Notes: a model not told the origin generated them from the sequence alone. Numbered from the stretch's first letter, positions 25,387 to 34,838 are shown. The stretch: DNA of 64,000 bases from Bradyrhizobium sp. CB1650 (GCF_029761915.1 NZ_CP121695.1:4183501-4247500); one strand, 5' to 3'. Translations and numbers: made by a program.

Positions 25387-26414
25387 AACGTCAACTGCAC
25401 CTTCATCGATTGCGAGCGGTCGCTGGCGAGCTCGAACGCTGCGACCGCGTTCTCGAACGGCATGGTGGCGGTGATCAGCGGCTTCACGTCGATCAGGCCG
25501 TCGCCCATCAGCCGCACCGCGAGCTCGAATTCGGGGTCGAAGCGGAAGGTGCCGCGGAGCTGCAATTCCTTGGCGACAATGGTGTTGATCGGCAGCGTCA
25601 TCTCGCCGCCGAGGCCGAGCTGCACGAGGCTGGCGCCCGGCCGCAGCAGGTCGAGCGCGGTGTGCAGCGCGGCCTGATTGCCGGAGGCTTCGAACAGCGT
25701 ATCGAATACACCCTTGCCGGCGCGCCAGGGATCCAGCGCCGCGGTGTTGGTCGCGACATTGATGGCGTGACTGGCGCCGAGCTTTCTGGCAACCGCAAGC
25801 GGCGCCTCGGCAACATCCGTCACCACGATCTCGGAAGCGCCCGCGAAGCGCGCGACCAAAATCATCAGGGCGCCGATCGGGCCGCAGCCGGTGATCAGCA
25901 CGCGCTTGCCGAGCAGGGGGCCGGCCTGCTTGCCGGCATGCAGGCACACCGCAAGCGGCTCGGCGACCGCAGCTTCCGCCAGCGACAGCCCGTCGGCGAT
26001 CGGCACCGCCTGCGTGGCGTCGACCGTCAGGAATTCGCGAAAGCCGCCCTGTACATGGGGGAAGCGCATCGCGCTGCCGAGGAAGCGCATGTCGAGGCAC
26101 TGGTTGCGCATGCCTTCCTGGCAATGCAGGCATTGGCCGCACGGCTTGCTCGGATTGACCGCAACGCGCGTGCCGGGCTTCACATCGGCGACACCATCGC
26201 CGACCGCCGCGACCACGCCGGCGATCTCATGACCGAGCGCCATCGGCTGCTTGATGCGCACGGTGCCGAAGCCGCCGTGGTGGTAGTAGTGCAGGTCGGA
26301 GCCGCAGATGCCGCCGTTGGCGATCTTGACGCGGACTTCGCCCGGGCCGGGCAGAGCATCGGGATAGCTGTCGATCCGCAGGTCCTTCGGTGCGTGAATG
26401 ACGACGGCGCGCAT
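25383..26414 (-). CDS. idnD: L-idonate 5-dehydrogenase-like zinc alcohol dehydrogenase
   Basis: A 343-residue medium-chain dehydrogenase. The catalytic zinc site is GICGSDLHYYHHGGFG and GHE. The structural zinc cysteines lie in C-G-Q-C-L-H-C-Q-E-G-M-R-N-Q-C. The Rossmann motif is G-C-G-P-I-G. The motif set matches L-idonate 5-dehydrogenases, which oxidise L-idonate to 5-keto-D-gluconate. It sits downstream of a gluconate 5-dehydrogenase-like SDR and an enolase-superfamily dehydratase, supporting hexonate catabolism. Confidence 0.82.
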   Translation of the reverse strand: MRAVVIHAPKDLRIDSYPDALPGPGEVRVKIANGGICGSDLHYYHHGGFGTVRIKQPMALGHEIAGVVAAVGDGVADVKPGTRVAVNPSKPCGQCLHCQEGMRNQCLDMRFLGSAMRFPHVQGGFREFLTVDATQAVPIADGLSLAEAAVAEPLAVCLHAGKQAGPLLGKRVLITGCGPIGALMILVARFAGASEIVVTDVAEAPLAVARKLGASHAINVATNTAALDPWRAGKGVFDTLFEASGNQAALHTALDLLRPGASLVQLGLGGEMTLPINTIVAKELQLRGTFRFDPEFELAVRLMGDGLIDVKPLITATMPFENAVAAFELASDRSQSMKVQLTF

Positions 26415-26442
26415 GGCTTGCTCCCTTGTTTCTCGCTCGCGA

Positions 26443-27210
26443 TCACATCGCGGCGATCATGCCGCCATCGACATAGATGATCTGGCCGTTGACGTAGGTG
26501 GAGGCATCGGAAGCCAGGAAGACCGCGGCGCCCACCAGCTCGTCCGGCTTGCCCCAGCGCTTCGAGGGAATGCGGCCCATCAGCCAGTTGTTGAAGTCGG
26601 GATTGTTGACCAGCGCCTCGTTCATGTCGGTGAGCATGTAGCCGGGGCCGATCGCGTTGGCCTGGATGCCGTGCTGGGCCCATTCCACTGCCATGGAGCG
26701 GGTGAGGTTCTTGATGCCGCCCTTGGCCGCGGTATAGGGCGCGATCGTCGGACGCGCGAGCTCGCTGCCGAGCGAGCCGATGTTGATGATCTTGCCGTGT
26801 TTGCGCGGGATCATGCGCCTGGCCGCCTCGCGGCCGATGACGAAGGCGCTGGTGAGGTTGGTCTCGATCACCTTGCGCCACTCGTCGGTGGTGAACTCCA
26901 CCAGCGGCTTGCGGTGCTGGATGCCGGCATTGTTGACGACGATGTCGACCGCGAGGCCCTTCTTGTCGAAGTTCTCGAAGGCCGCGACGATCGCCGCTTC
27001 GTCAGTCACGTTGAAGGCCGCGCCCTCGGCCTGGTGTCCCGCGGCGCGAAATTCGCCGACGGCCTGCTCGACGCGCTTGGGATCGACGCCGTTGATGATC
27101 AGCTTGGCGCCGGCTTTCGCCATGCCCTCGGCGATGGCGCGGCCGAGGCCGCGGGAGGAGCCGGTCACGAGCGTGGTGCGGCCGGAGAGGTCGAACAGGG
27201 AAGTGCTCAT
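26443..27210 (-). CDS. idnO: Gluconate 5-dehydrogenase-like SDR oxidoreductase
   Basis: A 255-residue classical SDR: TGSSRGLG cofactor motif near residue 16, NNAG, catalytic Ser in NIGSLGSE, and YTAAK with Tyr and Lys intact. It resembles IdnO/Ga5DH enzymes that interconvert 5-keto-D-gluconate and D-gluconate with NAD(P)H. Together with the neighbouring idnD-like gene it gives an L-idonate to D-gluconate route. The three minus-strand genes are closely spaced and probably co-transcribed. Confidence 0.82.
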   Translation of the reverse strand: MSTSLFDLSGRTTLVTGSSRGLGRAIAEGMAKAGAKLIINGVDPKRVEQAVGEFRAAGHQAEGAAFNVTDEAAIVAAFENFDKKGLAVDIVVNNAGIQHRKPLVEFTTDEWRKVIETNLTSAFVIGREAARRMIPRKHGKIINIGSLGSELARPTIAPYTAAKGGIKNLTRSMAVEWAQHGIQANAIGPGYMLTDMNEALVNNPDFNNWLMGRIPSKRWGKPDELVGAAVFLASDASTYVNGQIIYVDGGMIAAM

Positions 27211-27222
27211 CTCAAGAAATCC

Positions 27223-28422
27223 TCAGACGTTGGAGCGGCGCACCGTGAGATCGCTGCGGTCGAACACCGCCGGCAGGAGGTCGACGCCAAGGCCGGGCCC
27301 TTCCATCGGGAAGACGTAGCCGTCCTTGATGTCAGGCATGGCGGTGACGAGCTCATTGTACCAGCCCTTGTAGAAGGCGCGCACGGATTCCTGGATCAGC
27401 GTGTTGGGCTGGCTGAACGACATGTGGATGGCGGCGATGAAGCCGATCGGGCCGATGCAATCATGCGGAGCAAAAGGCCGGTGGTAGGTCTCGGCCATCG
27501 CGGCGATCTTGCGGCCCTCGGTGAGGCCGCCGGTCCAGCACAGGTCCGCCATCACCACATGCAAGGCGTCGCGATCGAGCATGTCCTTGTAGGGGAAGCG
27601 CGAGCCGAGCGTCTCGCTGGCGCAGACCCAGACGTCGGTCGATCGCGCATATTCGGCCAGCGCCTGCGGCGAGTTCATCCGGATCGGGTCCTCGTACCAG
27701 GTCGGCTTGTAGGGCTCGAGCGCACGCGCGATCTGTTTCGCCGTCGGCAGATTCCACAGGGAGTGGAGCTCGACCATGATCTCCATCTTGTCGCCGACGG
27801 CTTTGCGGATTTTCTCGAACGGCTCGATCGCGTGCTTCATCTGCGCCGCGGTGATGAACAGGCCCTTGTTCTCCTGCGCGGCCGGGTCGAATGGCCAGAT
27901 CTTCATGGCGGAGATGCCGCTTTCCAGCAGGCTTTCGGCCAGCGCATCGGCGCGGGTCATGAAGGCGTCGAGATCCTCGTAGGGCCCTTCGGACGCGCCG
28001 AGATTCCAGTTGGCGACCGGGCTGATGTTGGTTGAGCGGACATATTTGGTGCCGGCGCAGGTGTTGTAGATGCGCTGCTTGTCGCGGCAGAGGCCACCGA
28101 GCATCTGATGCACTGGTTGGCCGCAGACCTTGCCGAACAGGTCCCACAGCGCGATGTCGATAGCGGAGGCCGCGCGATATTCGACGCCGGTCGAGGACTG
28201 CGCCATCGGCAGGTTGAGCATGTCGCGGTGGATTGCCTCGATGTGCAGCGGGTTGCGGCCGAGCAGGCGACCGGCAAAGGTGTCGTGGATCTGCGCTTCG
28301 ACCGCGCCCGCACCATAGAAGGTCTCGCCGAGACCGATCACGCCGGCCTCGGTGTGGACGCGTACCCAGATGACGTTGGAGAATTCCTCGGTGCGCAAAG
28401 TTTCGATCGACGTGATCTTCAC
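27223..28422 (-). CDS. Enolase-superfamily acid-sugar dehydratase (mandelate racemase/muconate lactonizing family)
   Basis: A 399-residue member of the enolase superfamily. It has the N-terminal capping domain and a barrel with likely metal ligands in VELHSLW, YEDP and SETLG, and a catalytic His in FAPHDCIGP. The KxK position reads M-K-I-W, so the second Lys is absent. It probably dehydrates a hexonate or similar acid sugar; substrate unknown. The start is GTG at 28422 with GGGAGGA upstream. It is the first gene of the minus-strand hexonate operon, divergent from the GntR regulator. Confidence 0.85.
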   Translation of the reverse strand: MKITSIETLRTEEFSNVIWVRVHTEAGVIGLGETFYGAGAVEAQIHDTFAGRLLGRNPLHIEAIHRDMLNLPMAQSSTGVEYRAASAIDIALWDLFGKVCGQPVHQMLGGLCRDKQRIYNTCAGTKYVRSTNISPVANWNLGASEGPYEDLDAFMTRADALAESLLESGISAMKIWPFDPAAQENKGLFITAAQMKHAIEPFEKIRKAVGDKMEIMVELHSLWNLPTAKQIARALEPYKPTWYEDPIRMNSPQALAEYARSTDVWVCASETLGSRFPYKDMLDRDALHVVMADLCWTGGLTEGRKIAAMAETYHRPFAPHDCIGPIGFIAAIHMSFSQPNTLIQESVRAFYKGWYNELVTAMPDIKDGYVFPMEGPGLGVDLLPAVFDRSDLTVRRSNV

Positions 28423-28517
28423 GGCAACAGTCCTCCCGTCACGAACGCGGTGCGCCCGTCTTGTTGTTGATTTCCGCGCCGCATGAAGCGGCTGGCTCGG
28501 CGCAGTCTTACGCCCGC

Positions 28518-28533
28518 TTGTAATATATCACAA
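28518..28533. promoter_or_regulatory. Palindromic operator TTGTAATATATCACAA
   Basis: A 16-bp inverted repeat, symmetric except for one base pair (A paired with C at positions 5 and 12), lies in the divergent promoter between the dehydratase and GntR genes. The AT-rich centre and TTGT/ACAA arms fit a FadR-subfamily GntR operator. The obvious ligand protein is the regulator at 28604 (inference). Confidence 0.65.
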
Positions 28534-28603
28534 CATGTTTTAAGAGGGCCACAAATAAGGCGCCGCCCTGCGAGGCGACGATGCGGGCTGACGGGAGGAC
28601 GAC

Positions 28604-29371
28604 ATGGCACGGCGCAAGCGCGCGCTCGAGGTGGTGAGGCCAGATGACGACGGCGAGGGCAGGCCCAGCCGCCGCAACCGGCTCAATTTCTTCGAGCTGG
28701 CCTATCAACGGATCGAGGAGCTCCTGGTTCATTGCGAGCTCAAGCCCGGTCAGTTCATGACGATGCTGGAGCTGCAGCAGATCACCGGCTTCGGCCGCAC
28801 GCCGGTGCACCACGCCGTCAATCGTCTCTCCGCCGACACGCTGATCATCATCCGCCCGCGCCACGGCCTGCACATCGCGCCGATCGACTTGGCCCGCGAA
28901 CGCATGCTGCTGGGCCTGCGCCGCGACATGGAGCGCTTCGTGATCCGTCTTGCGGCCGACCGCGCCAGCCTCTCGCATCGCAATCAGGCGCTGCACATCG
29001 AACGGCTGTTGCGCGATCGTCGCGCGAGCCTGACGCTCGACGAATTCAACAGCATCGACCGCCGCATCGACGCGCTGGTGCTTGAGGCGGCCGGCGAGCC
29101 GTTCCTCGCCCACACGCTGCGGCCGCTGCATACACTCTATCGCCGCATCGGCTTCATCCACCATCGCTTCATGCCCGGGCAGGCCGACCTGTCCGGCACG
29201 ATCGATCACCACCTCGCCATTCTCAATGCGGTCGCCAGCCGCCGCGTCGATGACGCGGTGAAGGCGAGCGATGCATTGATCGACTACATGGATTTCATGT
29301 TCACGGGAATGGAGGCGGGCATCGACCCGCGTCTGCTCGATTGCAGCATCGAGCCGCTACTGGGCGCGTAA
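28604..29371 (+). CDS. GntR-family (FCD) transcriptional regulator
   Basis: A 255-residue regulator with an N-terminal winged HTH (LAYQRIEELLVHCELKPGQ, MTMLELQQITGFGRTPVHHAVNRL) and an all-helical FCD-type effector domain with several His residues (FIHHRF, DHHL) that could bind a metal. It lies between the hexonate operon and the MFS gene, 22 bases before the latter, so it probably regulates both and itself. Confidence 0.9.
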   Translation: MARRKRALEVVRPDDDGEGRPSRRNRLNFFELAYQRIEELLVHCELKPGQFMTMLELQQITGFGRTPVHHAVNRLSADTLIIIRPRHGLHIAPIDLARERMLLGLRRDMERFVIRLAADRASLSHRNQALHIERLLRDRRASLTLDEFNSIDRRIDALVLEAAGEPFLAHTLRPLHTLYRRIGFIHHRFMPGQADLSGTIDHHLAILNAVASRRVDDAVKASDALIDYMDFMFTGMEAGIDPRLLDCSIEPLLGA

Positions 29372-29393
29372 CGAGTTTTCAGGAGGACCAAAC

Positions 29394-30758
29394 ATGTCAA
29401 CGATGGCAATGCCACAACCGACCGCGAGCGAGGCCGCGGTCCGCTACCTCATCACCAACTACAGTCCAAAGGGCAACAAGGTCGGCTGGCTGATGATGGC
29501 CTCGATTCTGGTCGAAGCCTGGGATCTCTATTCGATCGCCTTCGTGCTGATCTTCATCCGCGAGCAGTACAACCCCGATCCGCTGATGCTCGGCCTTGCC
29601 GCCGCCGGTACGCAGGGCGGCGCGCTGATCGGTGCGCTGCTCGGCGGCTGGATGTCCGACAAGATCGGCCGCCGCGTGATGTTCCTGGCCACGATGGTGA
29701 TGTTCATCGTTCTGGCGCTGGCTCAGGCCTTCGTGCCCAGCGTCGGCTGGCTCGTCGTGATCCGCTTCCTGCTGGGCATTCCCCTCGGCTCCGACATCTC
29801 GACCGGCTACACCTACATCATGGAATCCATGGCCAAGGGCGAGCGCGAGGTCATGGGCAACCGCTGGCAGTTCATGTTTGCCGTCGGCGAGGTCCTCACC
29901 ATCGGCGTCATCGTGCTCTTCTTGTTGATCGACATGCAGCACGAGATGCTGTGGCGGGTCACGCTCGGCCTCGGTGCGGTGCCGGCGCTGATCATCCTGA
30001 TCATGCGCCATGACGTGCCGGAGACGGCGGTGTGGCTGGTGCAGAAGGGACGCTTCCGCGAAGCCAAGCAGGTCGCGCGCGAGATGTTTAACGACGATCT
30101 CGACATGCTGCCGGACCAGGACGTTGTGGTACCGAAGGTCTCAACCCGCGCGTTCCTCGCCGATCTCAAGAAGGACCCGATCCGCTGGCGCGCCACGATC
30201 TACGGCTGGATCGCCTGCTTCGCCCAGGGCAGCGAGTTCTCGACCTTCGCGTTCTACCTGCCGGTGCTCTTTGTCATGGTCGGCGTGTCGAGCGTGCTCG
30301 GCAACAACTTGGTGACGATGGGGCTGTTCTGCATCGCCGCGGTGTCGGGCTGGGTCGGTCCGCTGCTGACGCCGAAGATCGGCCATCGCGGCATCGCGAT
30401 CGCCGGTTTCGGCATCGTGCTGGCCTCGCTGCTGGTGGCGGCCTTCGCGCTCTACACCGACAACAAGATGCTGCTGCCGTTCGCGGCCGCCGCCATGCTG
30501 TGGGGCCATTATTGGGACGCCTCGAATTGCATGACGATCCCGACCATGGTCGCGAAGCCGAAGTATCGCGGTACCGCGAGCGGCTTTGCCTACATGTTCG
30601 TGAAGCTGCCGTCGTTCCTGGCAATCTTCCTGTTCCCGTCGCTGTTCGCGGCGATCGGGCAGGCCAATGCCACGCTGTTCGTCGCGATCTTCCCGCTGAT
30701 CGGATTGCTTGCCGCAATCTTCATCCTGCCGGAAGTCTACGGCTACGAGAACGACTGA
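29394..30758 (+). CDS. MFS transporter, probable sugar-acid uptake
   Basis: A 454-residue major facilitator protein with twelve predicted helices. The loop 2-3 motif is GGWMSDKIGRRV, and there is a sugar-porter-like G-R-F-R-E-A-K segment in the central loop. AGGAGG precedes the ATG. Linked to the GntR regulator and the divergent hexonate enzymes, it is probably the uptake system for that acid sugar. Confidence 0.88.
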   Translation: MSTMAMPQPTASEAAVRYLITNYSPKGNKVGWLMMASILVEAWDLYSIAFVLIFIREQYNPDPLMLGLAAAGTQGGALIGALLGGWMSDKIGRRVMFLATMVMFIVLALAQAFVPSVGWLVVIRFLLGIPLGSDISTGYTYIMESMAKGEREVMGNRWQFMFAVGEVLTIGVIVLFLLIDMQHEMLWRVTLGLGAVPALIILIMRHDVPETAVWLVQKGRFREAKQVAREMFNDDLDMLPDQDVVVPKVSTRAFLADLKKDPIRWRATIYGWIACFAQGSEFSTFAFYLPVLFVMVGVSSVLGNNLVTMGLFCIAAVSGWVGPLLTPKIGHRGIAIAGFGIVLASLLVAAFALYTDNKMLLPFAAAAMLWGHYWDASNCMTIPTMVAKPKYRGTASGFAYMFVKLPSFLAIFLFPSLFAAIGQANATLFVAIFPLIGLLAAIFILPEVYGYEND

Positions 30759-30765
30759 AGACGCT

Positions 30766-32025
30766 CTACCTGATCGCGGCAGCTAGCGCCGCGATCAGGG
30801 CCGGCGGCGTCACGAGCAGGCCCAGCTTGAGGAATGGCCAGGCGCCGACCTCGATCTTTTCCCGCCGCAGCGCCACCAGCCACAGGATGGTGGCGAGCGA
30901 GCCGGTGATCGAAAAATTCGGCCCGAGATCGACGCCGATCAGGATGGCGCTGACGACGGAAGCGGGCAGATGATCGCTGGCGACGATCGAGCCCGCCACG
31001 AGACCGACCGGCAGGTTGTTGGCGATATTGTCGGCGAGCGCGGTCGCGATCCCGACGCTCCAGGCCGCTTTGGGCGCCGATTGCGCGACCGCTTCGTGCA
31101 GCAGCGCCGAGAGATGGCCGATCACGCCGGTCTTCACCAACGCTTCCACCATGACGAAGAGGCCGCCGACCAGCGGCAGCACGCTCCATGACACGTGCTT
31201 CAGCACCGGCAGGGGCGACTGGCGGCTGAGCGCGAGAACGAGGCCGGTCGTCACGACGCCGCAGATGAAGGTCGGCAGACCCAGTTGCTTGTCGAGCGCG
31301 GAGGCGGTGAGCAGCACGGCTCCGATCGCGGCGATGCCGATAGCGGTCAGCTTGCCGCCGCGGCTGAGCTTTCGGTGCGGCACACGGCGCTCGATGGTCT
31401 CCTCCTTGAGCGCGCGATGCTGGGTGAGGCGGAGGACGATGTAGGTCAGCACGATCGAGGCGAGCGAGGGCAGCGCGAACAGGCGAAGCCATTCGGTGAG
31501 GTGCGGCATGCGCGAGCCGAACACCACGAGATTGGCCGGATTGGAGATCGGCAGCACGAAGCTGGCGGCATTGGCGATGAAGGCGCAGACGAACAGATAG
31601 GGCAGCGGTTTGGCGCCGGCTGCGCGCGTCGCGGCATAGACGGCCGGGGTCAGCACGATCGCGGTGGCGTCGTTGGAGAGCAGCACCGTCACCAGCGTAC
31701 CGACGAGATAGATCAGTAGGAACAGTCGCTGCGGCGAACCGGCTGCATATTCCACTGCGAGCGCAGCCAGATAGTCGAACAGGCCCTCGAGCCGCGCCAG
31801 CTCGGCGATCAGCATCATGCCGATCAGGAAGAGGTAGACGTCGACACCTTTCGCGATGCCGACGAGCGCATCCTGCCAGGGCAGGAAGCCGAGCAGCACC
31901 AGTGCGGTGGCGCCGATGACCGCCCAGATCGCCTCGGGCAGGCGATACGGGCGGACGATGACGCCCCCGGTCGCGGCGAAGATGATGCTCCAGGCCCAGA
32001 TGGCCTCATGCGGCGCGGTCGGCAC
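30766..32025 (-). CDS. ArsB/NhaD-superfamily anion transporter
   Basis: A 419-residue membrane protein with about eleven helices. Motifs of the ArsB/ion-transporter superfamily are visible: LLSNDATAIVLTPAVYAATR, LPISNPANLVVFG and the second-half copy ADNIANNLPVGLVAGS. It could export arsenite or move another anion. No arsR or arsC lies nearby. The start is GTG at 32025, two bases after the upstream MFS stop, so the two genes are coupled. Confidence 0.85.
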   Translation of the reverse strand: MPTAPHEAIWAWSIIFAATGGVIVRPYRLPEAIWAVIGATALVLLGFLPWQDALVGIAKGVDVYLFLIGMMLIAELARLEGLFDYLAALAVEYAAGSPQRLFLLIYLVGTLVTVLLSNDATAIVLTPAVYAATRAAGAKPLPYLFVCAFIANAASFVLPISNPANLVVFGSRMPHLTEWLRLFALPSLASIVLTYIVLRLTQHRALKEETIERRVPHRKLSRGGKLTAIGIAAIGAVLLTASALDKQLGLPTFICGVVTTGLVLALSRQSPLPVLKHVSWSVLPLVGGLFVMVEALVKTGVIGHLSALLHEAVAQSAPKAAWSVGIATALADNIANNLPVGLVAGSIVASDHLPASVVSAILIGVDLGPNFSITGSLATILWLVALRREKIEVGAWPFLKLGLLVTPPALIAALAAAIR

Positions 32026-32027
32026 GT

Positions 32028-33347
32028 TCAGTCCTTGAGATGGAGGGGGGTCATTCGGGCAGCGATAGCCGAAACCGGCGACGCTGTCTTCCCCCGCGGG
32101 CGGGGGACGCCATCTGCAATTTGCCGCGTCTCGGGCAAGGCGAGGAGGCAGACGATGCCGCCGATCGCGGCAACGGCGCCGAGCGTGAGAAAGGCCGCGC
32201 CATAGCCCGCGCTGACAACGACCACGCCGGCGAGCGTCGTCGACAGCGCCGCACCGATGCCTTGCGCCGTGATGATTGCGCCTTGCGCGACGTTGAAGCG
32301 GCCGGTGTTGCGCATGAGATCGGCGACGATGACGGGAAAGATCGCGCCGAAAATGCCGGCACCAACGCCGTCCAGAAGCTGTACGCCGACCAGCCAGAAA
32401 GGATTGTCGGAGAGCGTATAGAGCGCGCCGCGGACCGGCAGGATGAAAAGCGCAGCGAGGAAGAACCGCTTGTGGCCCCAGCGGTCGGCCTTGGCGCCGA
32501 CCAGCATCGCGAACGGCACCATCACCACCTGCGCCGCGACGATGCAGGCCGACATCAGGCTGGTGCCGAGCTGCTTGTCCCGAAGTGCAAGCTTTTGGCC
32601 GACCAACGGCAGCATCGCCGCGTTGGAGAGGTGGAATAGCGCGACGCAGGCCGCGAAGATCAGTAGCGGTCGGCAGGTGAGGAGAACGCTCAAGCCCGAC
32701 GGCCGTTCGCTTGCACGACCATCACCGAAACCGCGGGCGAGGTCATGGTCGATCGCGCGTTGGGGAATGAGCAGAATACAGACTAGGCTGGCCAGCGACA
32801 TGGCAGCGAGCAGGTAGAATACGATGACGGGACCGAACTGGTAGGCTCCGACACCCGCAATCGCCGCCGTGGCAGCATTGCCCGTGTGGTTGAAGGTCTC
32901 GTTGCGTCCGATCCGCGCGGTGAAGGCGCGATGGCCGACTGTACCGAGGGACACGGCGGCGAGTGCCGGCGGGAAAGTCACGCCGGCAGCATGCGCGAGA
33001 CTTTGCGAGATGGCGACTGGCACGAAGCTCGGGAAGAGCGGCAGCGTCAGTGAGGCGACCGTCACCAGAATGGCGGCGACAGCCATCACAAGACGCTTGG
33101 CCCTGGTCGCATCGACCAGCGCGCCGGCCGGCGTCTGCGCGACGATTCCGGCGATCGTCGCGATCGACATCACGAGGCCGATCCGGGCCTCGCCCCATTG
33201 CTGTTCGGTGAGGAGATAGACGGCAAGATAGGGACCAAGCCCGTCGCGGACGTCAGCGAGGAAGAAATTGGCCGCGTCCAGCGCGCGGCAGGCGCGTCCC
33301 TGGTCAGCATTCCCGGACATGGGCGTCCTCGAATCCGTGAGGGTCAT
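32028..33347 (-). CDS. MFS transporter
   Basis: A 439-residue major facilitator protein with twelve predicted helices (VYLLTEQQWGEARIGLVMSI, then the loop G-A-L-V-D-A-T-R-A-K-R). It looks like the drug/efflux-type MFS often found beside ArsB-like carriers in rhizobia. It is co-transcribed with the ArsB-like gene. The substrate is unknown. Confidence 0.85.
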   Translation of the reverse strand: MTLTDSRTPMSGNADQGRACRALDAANFFLADVRDGLGPYLAVYLLTEQQWGEARIGLVMSIATIAGIVAQTPAGALVDATRAKRLVMAVAAILVTVASLTLPLFPSFVPVAISQSLAHAAGVTFPPALAAVSLGTVGHRAFTARIGRNETFNHTGNAATAAIAGVGAYQFGPVIVFYLLAAMSLASLVCILLIPQRAIDHDLARGFGDGRASERPSGLSVLLTCRPLLIFAACVALFHLSNAAMLPLVGQKLALRDKQLGTSLMSACIVAAQVVMVPFAMLVGAKADRWGHKRFFLAALFILPVRGALYTLSDNPFWLVGVQLLDGVGAGIFGAIFPVIVADLMRNTGRFNVAQGAIITAQGIGAALSTTLAGVVVVSAGYGAAFLTLGAVAAIGGIVCLLALPETRQIADGVPRPRGKTASPVSAIAARMTPLHLKD

Positions 33348-33368
33348 TTCTTCCTCGCGAGCACGTGG

Positions 33369-33980
33369 CTAGGCCGCGCGGGTCTCGTCTCCTTGCTTGT
33401 GCTTCTTGTCCTTGGGCTTCGGCTTTCTGACCGGCTTCAGCTTCTCGGGATCGGGGCCCACCTCCACTGCATGGATCACCCGCCCGTGTTTGGTCAGAAG
33501 GCCATCTCCCCGTGCGGCGAGCGCTGCGCCCGGGACGAGCAGGGCTGCGACCATCTCGGCCTCTTTTGGGCCGATGCGCACGACTGTGTCGTCGACGAGC
33601 AGCGCGCCGCGCAATTCACCCTTGGGACCGAACAGCGACATCCTCACGGTGCCCTCGGCGGCCATCGTCTCTTGCCTCACATTCGGATGCTTGCGGTCGT
33701 GGTTCGGACCTTCGTCGACGATCTGCCGCCCGTCGGCCGTGGTCACGGCAACCGCGGCCAGCAGCTCCGCGCCACGCGGACGCACGCCACGCACGCGGAT
33801 ATTGTCGTCCGGCGACAGGTGGCGTGTGAGCTCGTGATCCATATGCGGCGGCGTGTGAACCAGAAGGGCGGCCTGCCTGTCTTTCATGACGAAGCCGTCG
33901 ACCTCACCGTGAGGGTTGAGCACGAAGCGCTCGAAAGTGCCTGCGACTTCCGGCAGGCTGTTGGGATCAATCCAATGCAT
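33369..33980 (-). CDS. Hypothetical protein, paralogue of the next upstream gene
   Basis: A 203-residue protein of unknown family. It is clearly related to the protein encoded at 34014: both have a W-x-D/S-x-x-S/N-x-L-P-E start, a P-x-G-x-V-D-G-x-x segment, V-R-G-x-R-x-R/P, a V-D-x-G-P step and a late GELRGALLVDDTVVRIGP-like repeat. It lacks a signal peptide, unlike its paralogue, and ends in a Lys-rich tail. It follows the paralogue by 33 bases and is probably co-transcribed from the sigma-54 promoter. Confidence 0.75.
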   Translation of the reverse strand: MHWIDPNSLPEVAGTFERFVLNPHGEVDGFVMKDRQAALLVHTPPHMDHELTRHLSPDDNIRVRGVRPRGAELLAAVAVTTADGRQIVDEGPNHDRKHPNVRQETMAAEGTVRMSLFGPKGELRGALLVDDTVVRIGPKEAEMVAALLVPGAALAARGDGLLTKHGRVIHAVEVGPDPEKLKPVRKPKPKDKKHKQGDETRAA

Positions 33981-34013
33981 GTTGGTTTCCTTCCTTTGAC
34001 TGCTGAAAGAGAA

Positions 34014-34727
34014 TCAGCCGCGCGGCGGCGGTGGACCGAAGCCTGGAGGGGGCGGCGGACCACGGCGATCCGGACCATTCTTCGGGCCGGGTGGGCGCGG
34101 GCCGCGCAGCTCGGTCATCTGCTCTGGTGATGGGCCGATAGCCTCGACATCGACGACCTTGCCGAGCGCGGTGTCGAGGATCTGGCCGCGCACGGAGACG
34201 GCCTGACCCGGGCGCAGCCAATCCTGCAGGCGCTCGGCTTCCGGCGGCGGAAGCCGCAGCACGGTGCCGTCATCGAGCAGCACGCCGTTCAGCTCGCCGC
34301 GCTTGCCGTGCAGCAAGATCGATATCCTGCCGTTGATCACCTGTTCGTCATGTCCGGCGCGCCGGTCTGGCGGCCCGTTGTCAACGACGCTCTTGCCTGT
34401 CGTGACGTTGGTGATCGAGGCCGCATCGACCAGCGGCAAGGCGCGGGCGCGCAAGCCGCGCACCGAGACAGCGTCCCCGGGATGGATTACGAAGACCGTC
34501 TGGGCCGTGAGATGCGGCGGCAGCTTCACCTCGGTGCCATCGGTCAGGATGATGCCATCGACGTCGCCACGCGGCGTCAGCGTGTACTGTCTGACGATTC
34601 CGCGTGACTCCGGAAGCTGCGACGAATCCCACGTCGGATCCATCGCCTGCGAATAGGCGGCCCTGCCGCCGATCGCGGTTGCTGAGAGCAGCGCACAGAT
34701 CAGTGCGCGCATGCCTGTCATCTTCAT
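34014..34727 (-). CDS. Secreted hypothetical protein with duplicated beta-rich domain
   Basis: A 237-residue protein with a signal peptide (MRALICALLSATAIGG region, cleavage near SQA). The mature part has two similar halves (GDVDGIILTDGTEVKLPPHL and GELNGVLLDDGTVLRLPPPE, each followed by GDAVSVRG or GQAVSVRG), suggesting two small OB-like barrels, then a Pro/Gly-rich tail (PPPPPGFGPPPPRG). I chose the ATG at 34727 because AAGGAG lies upstream. A sigma-54 promoter lies 48-63 bases before it. Confidence 0.8.
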   Translation of the reverse strand: MKMTGMRALICALLSATAIGGRAAYSQAMDPTWDSSQLPESRGIVRQYTLTPRGDVDGIILTDGTEVKLPPHLTAQTVFVIHPGDAVSVRGLRARALPLVDAASITNVTTGKSVVDNGPPDRRAGHDEQVINGRISILLHGKRGELNGVLLDDGTVLRLPPPEAERLQDWLRPGQAVSVRGQILDTALGKVVDVEAIGPSPEQMTELRGPRPPGPKNGPDRRGPPPPPGFGPPPPRG

Positions 34728-34774
34728 GGAACAACTCCTTCTCATTTCGCGACGATGTCGCTTGACTGAGCCTC

Positions 34775-34790
34775 AGCAAGCGATGTGCCA
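34775..34790 (-). promoter_or_regulatory. Sigma-54 (RpoN) promoter
   Basis: Read on the minus strand the sequence is TGGCACATCGCTTGCT, preceded by C. It matches YTGGCAC-N5-TTGCW exactly in the conserved positions, with the invariant GG and GC ten bases apart. It sits about 50 bases upstream of the ATG at 34727, giving a leader of roughly 35-40 bases. The adjacent NtrC-type activator gene supports it. A short palindrome TGACA-N5-TGTCA at 34856-34870, inside the end of the activator gene, is a possible enhancer site. Confidence 0.85.
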
Positions 34791-34838
34791 GTCGCGAGAT
34801 CGTTGATTTCAAAGGAGTTGATGCGATGATGCCCGAGA

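Noticed and set aside
26398..28035. 545-codon plus-strand frame opposite idnD, idnO and the dehydratase
   Set aside because: It spans three clear genes on the other strand and reads as Ala/Val/Asp/Gly/His-rich antisense sequence.
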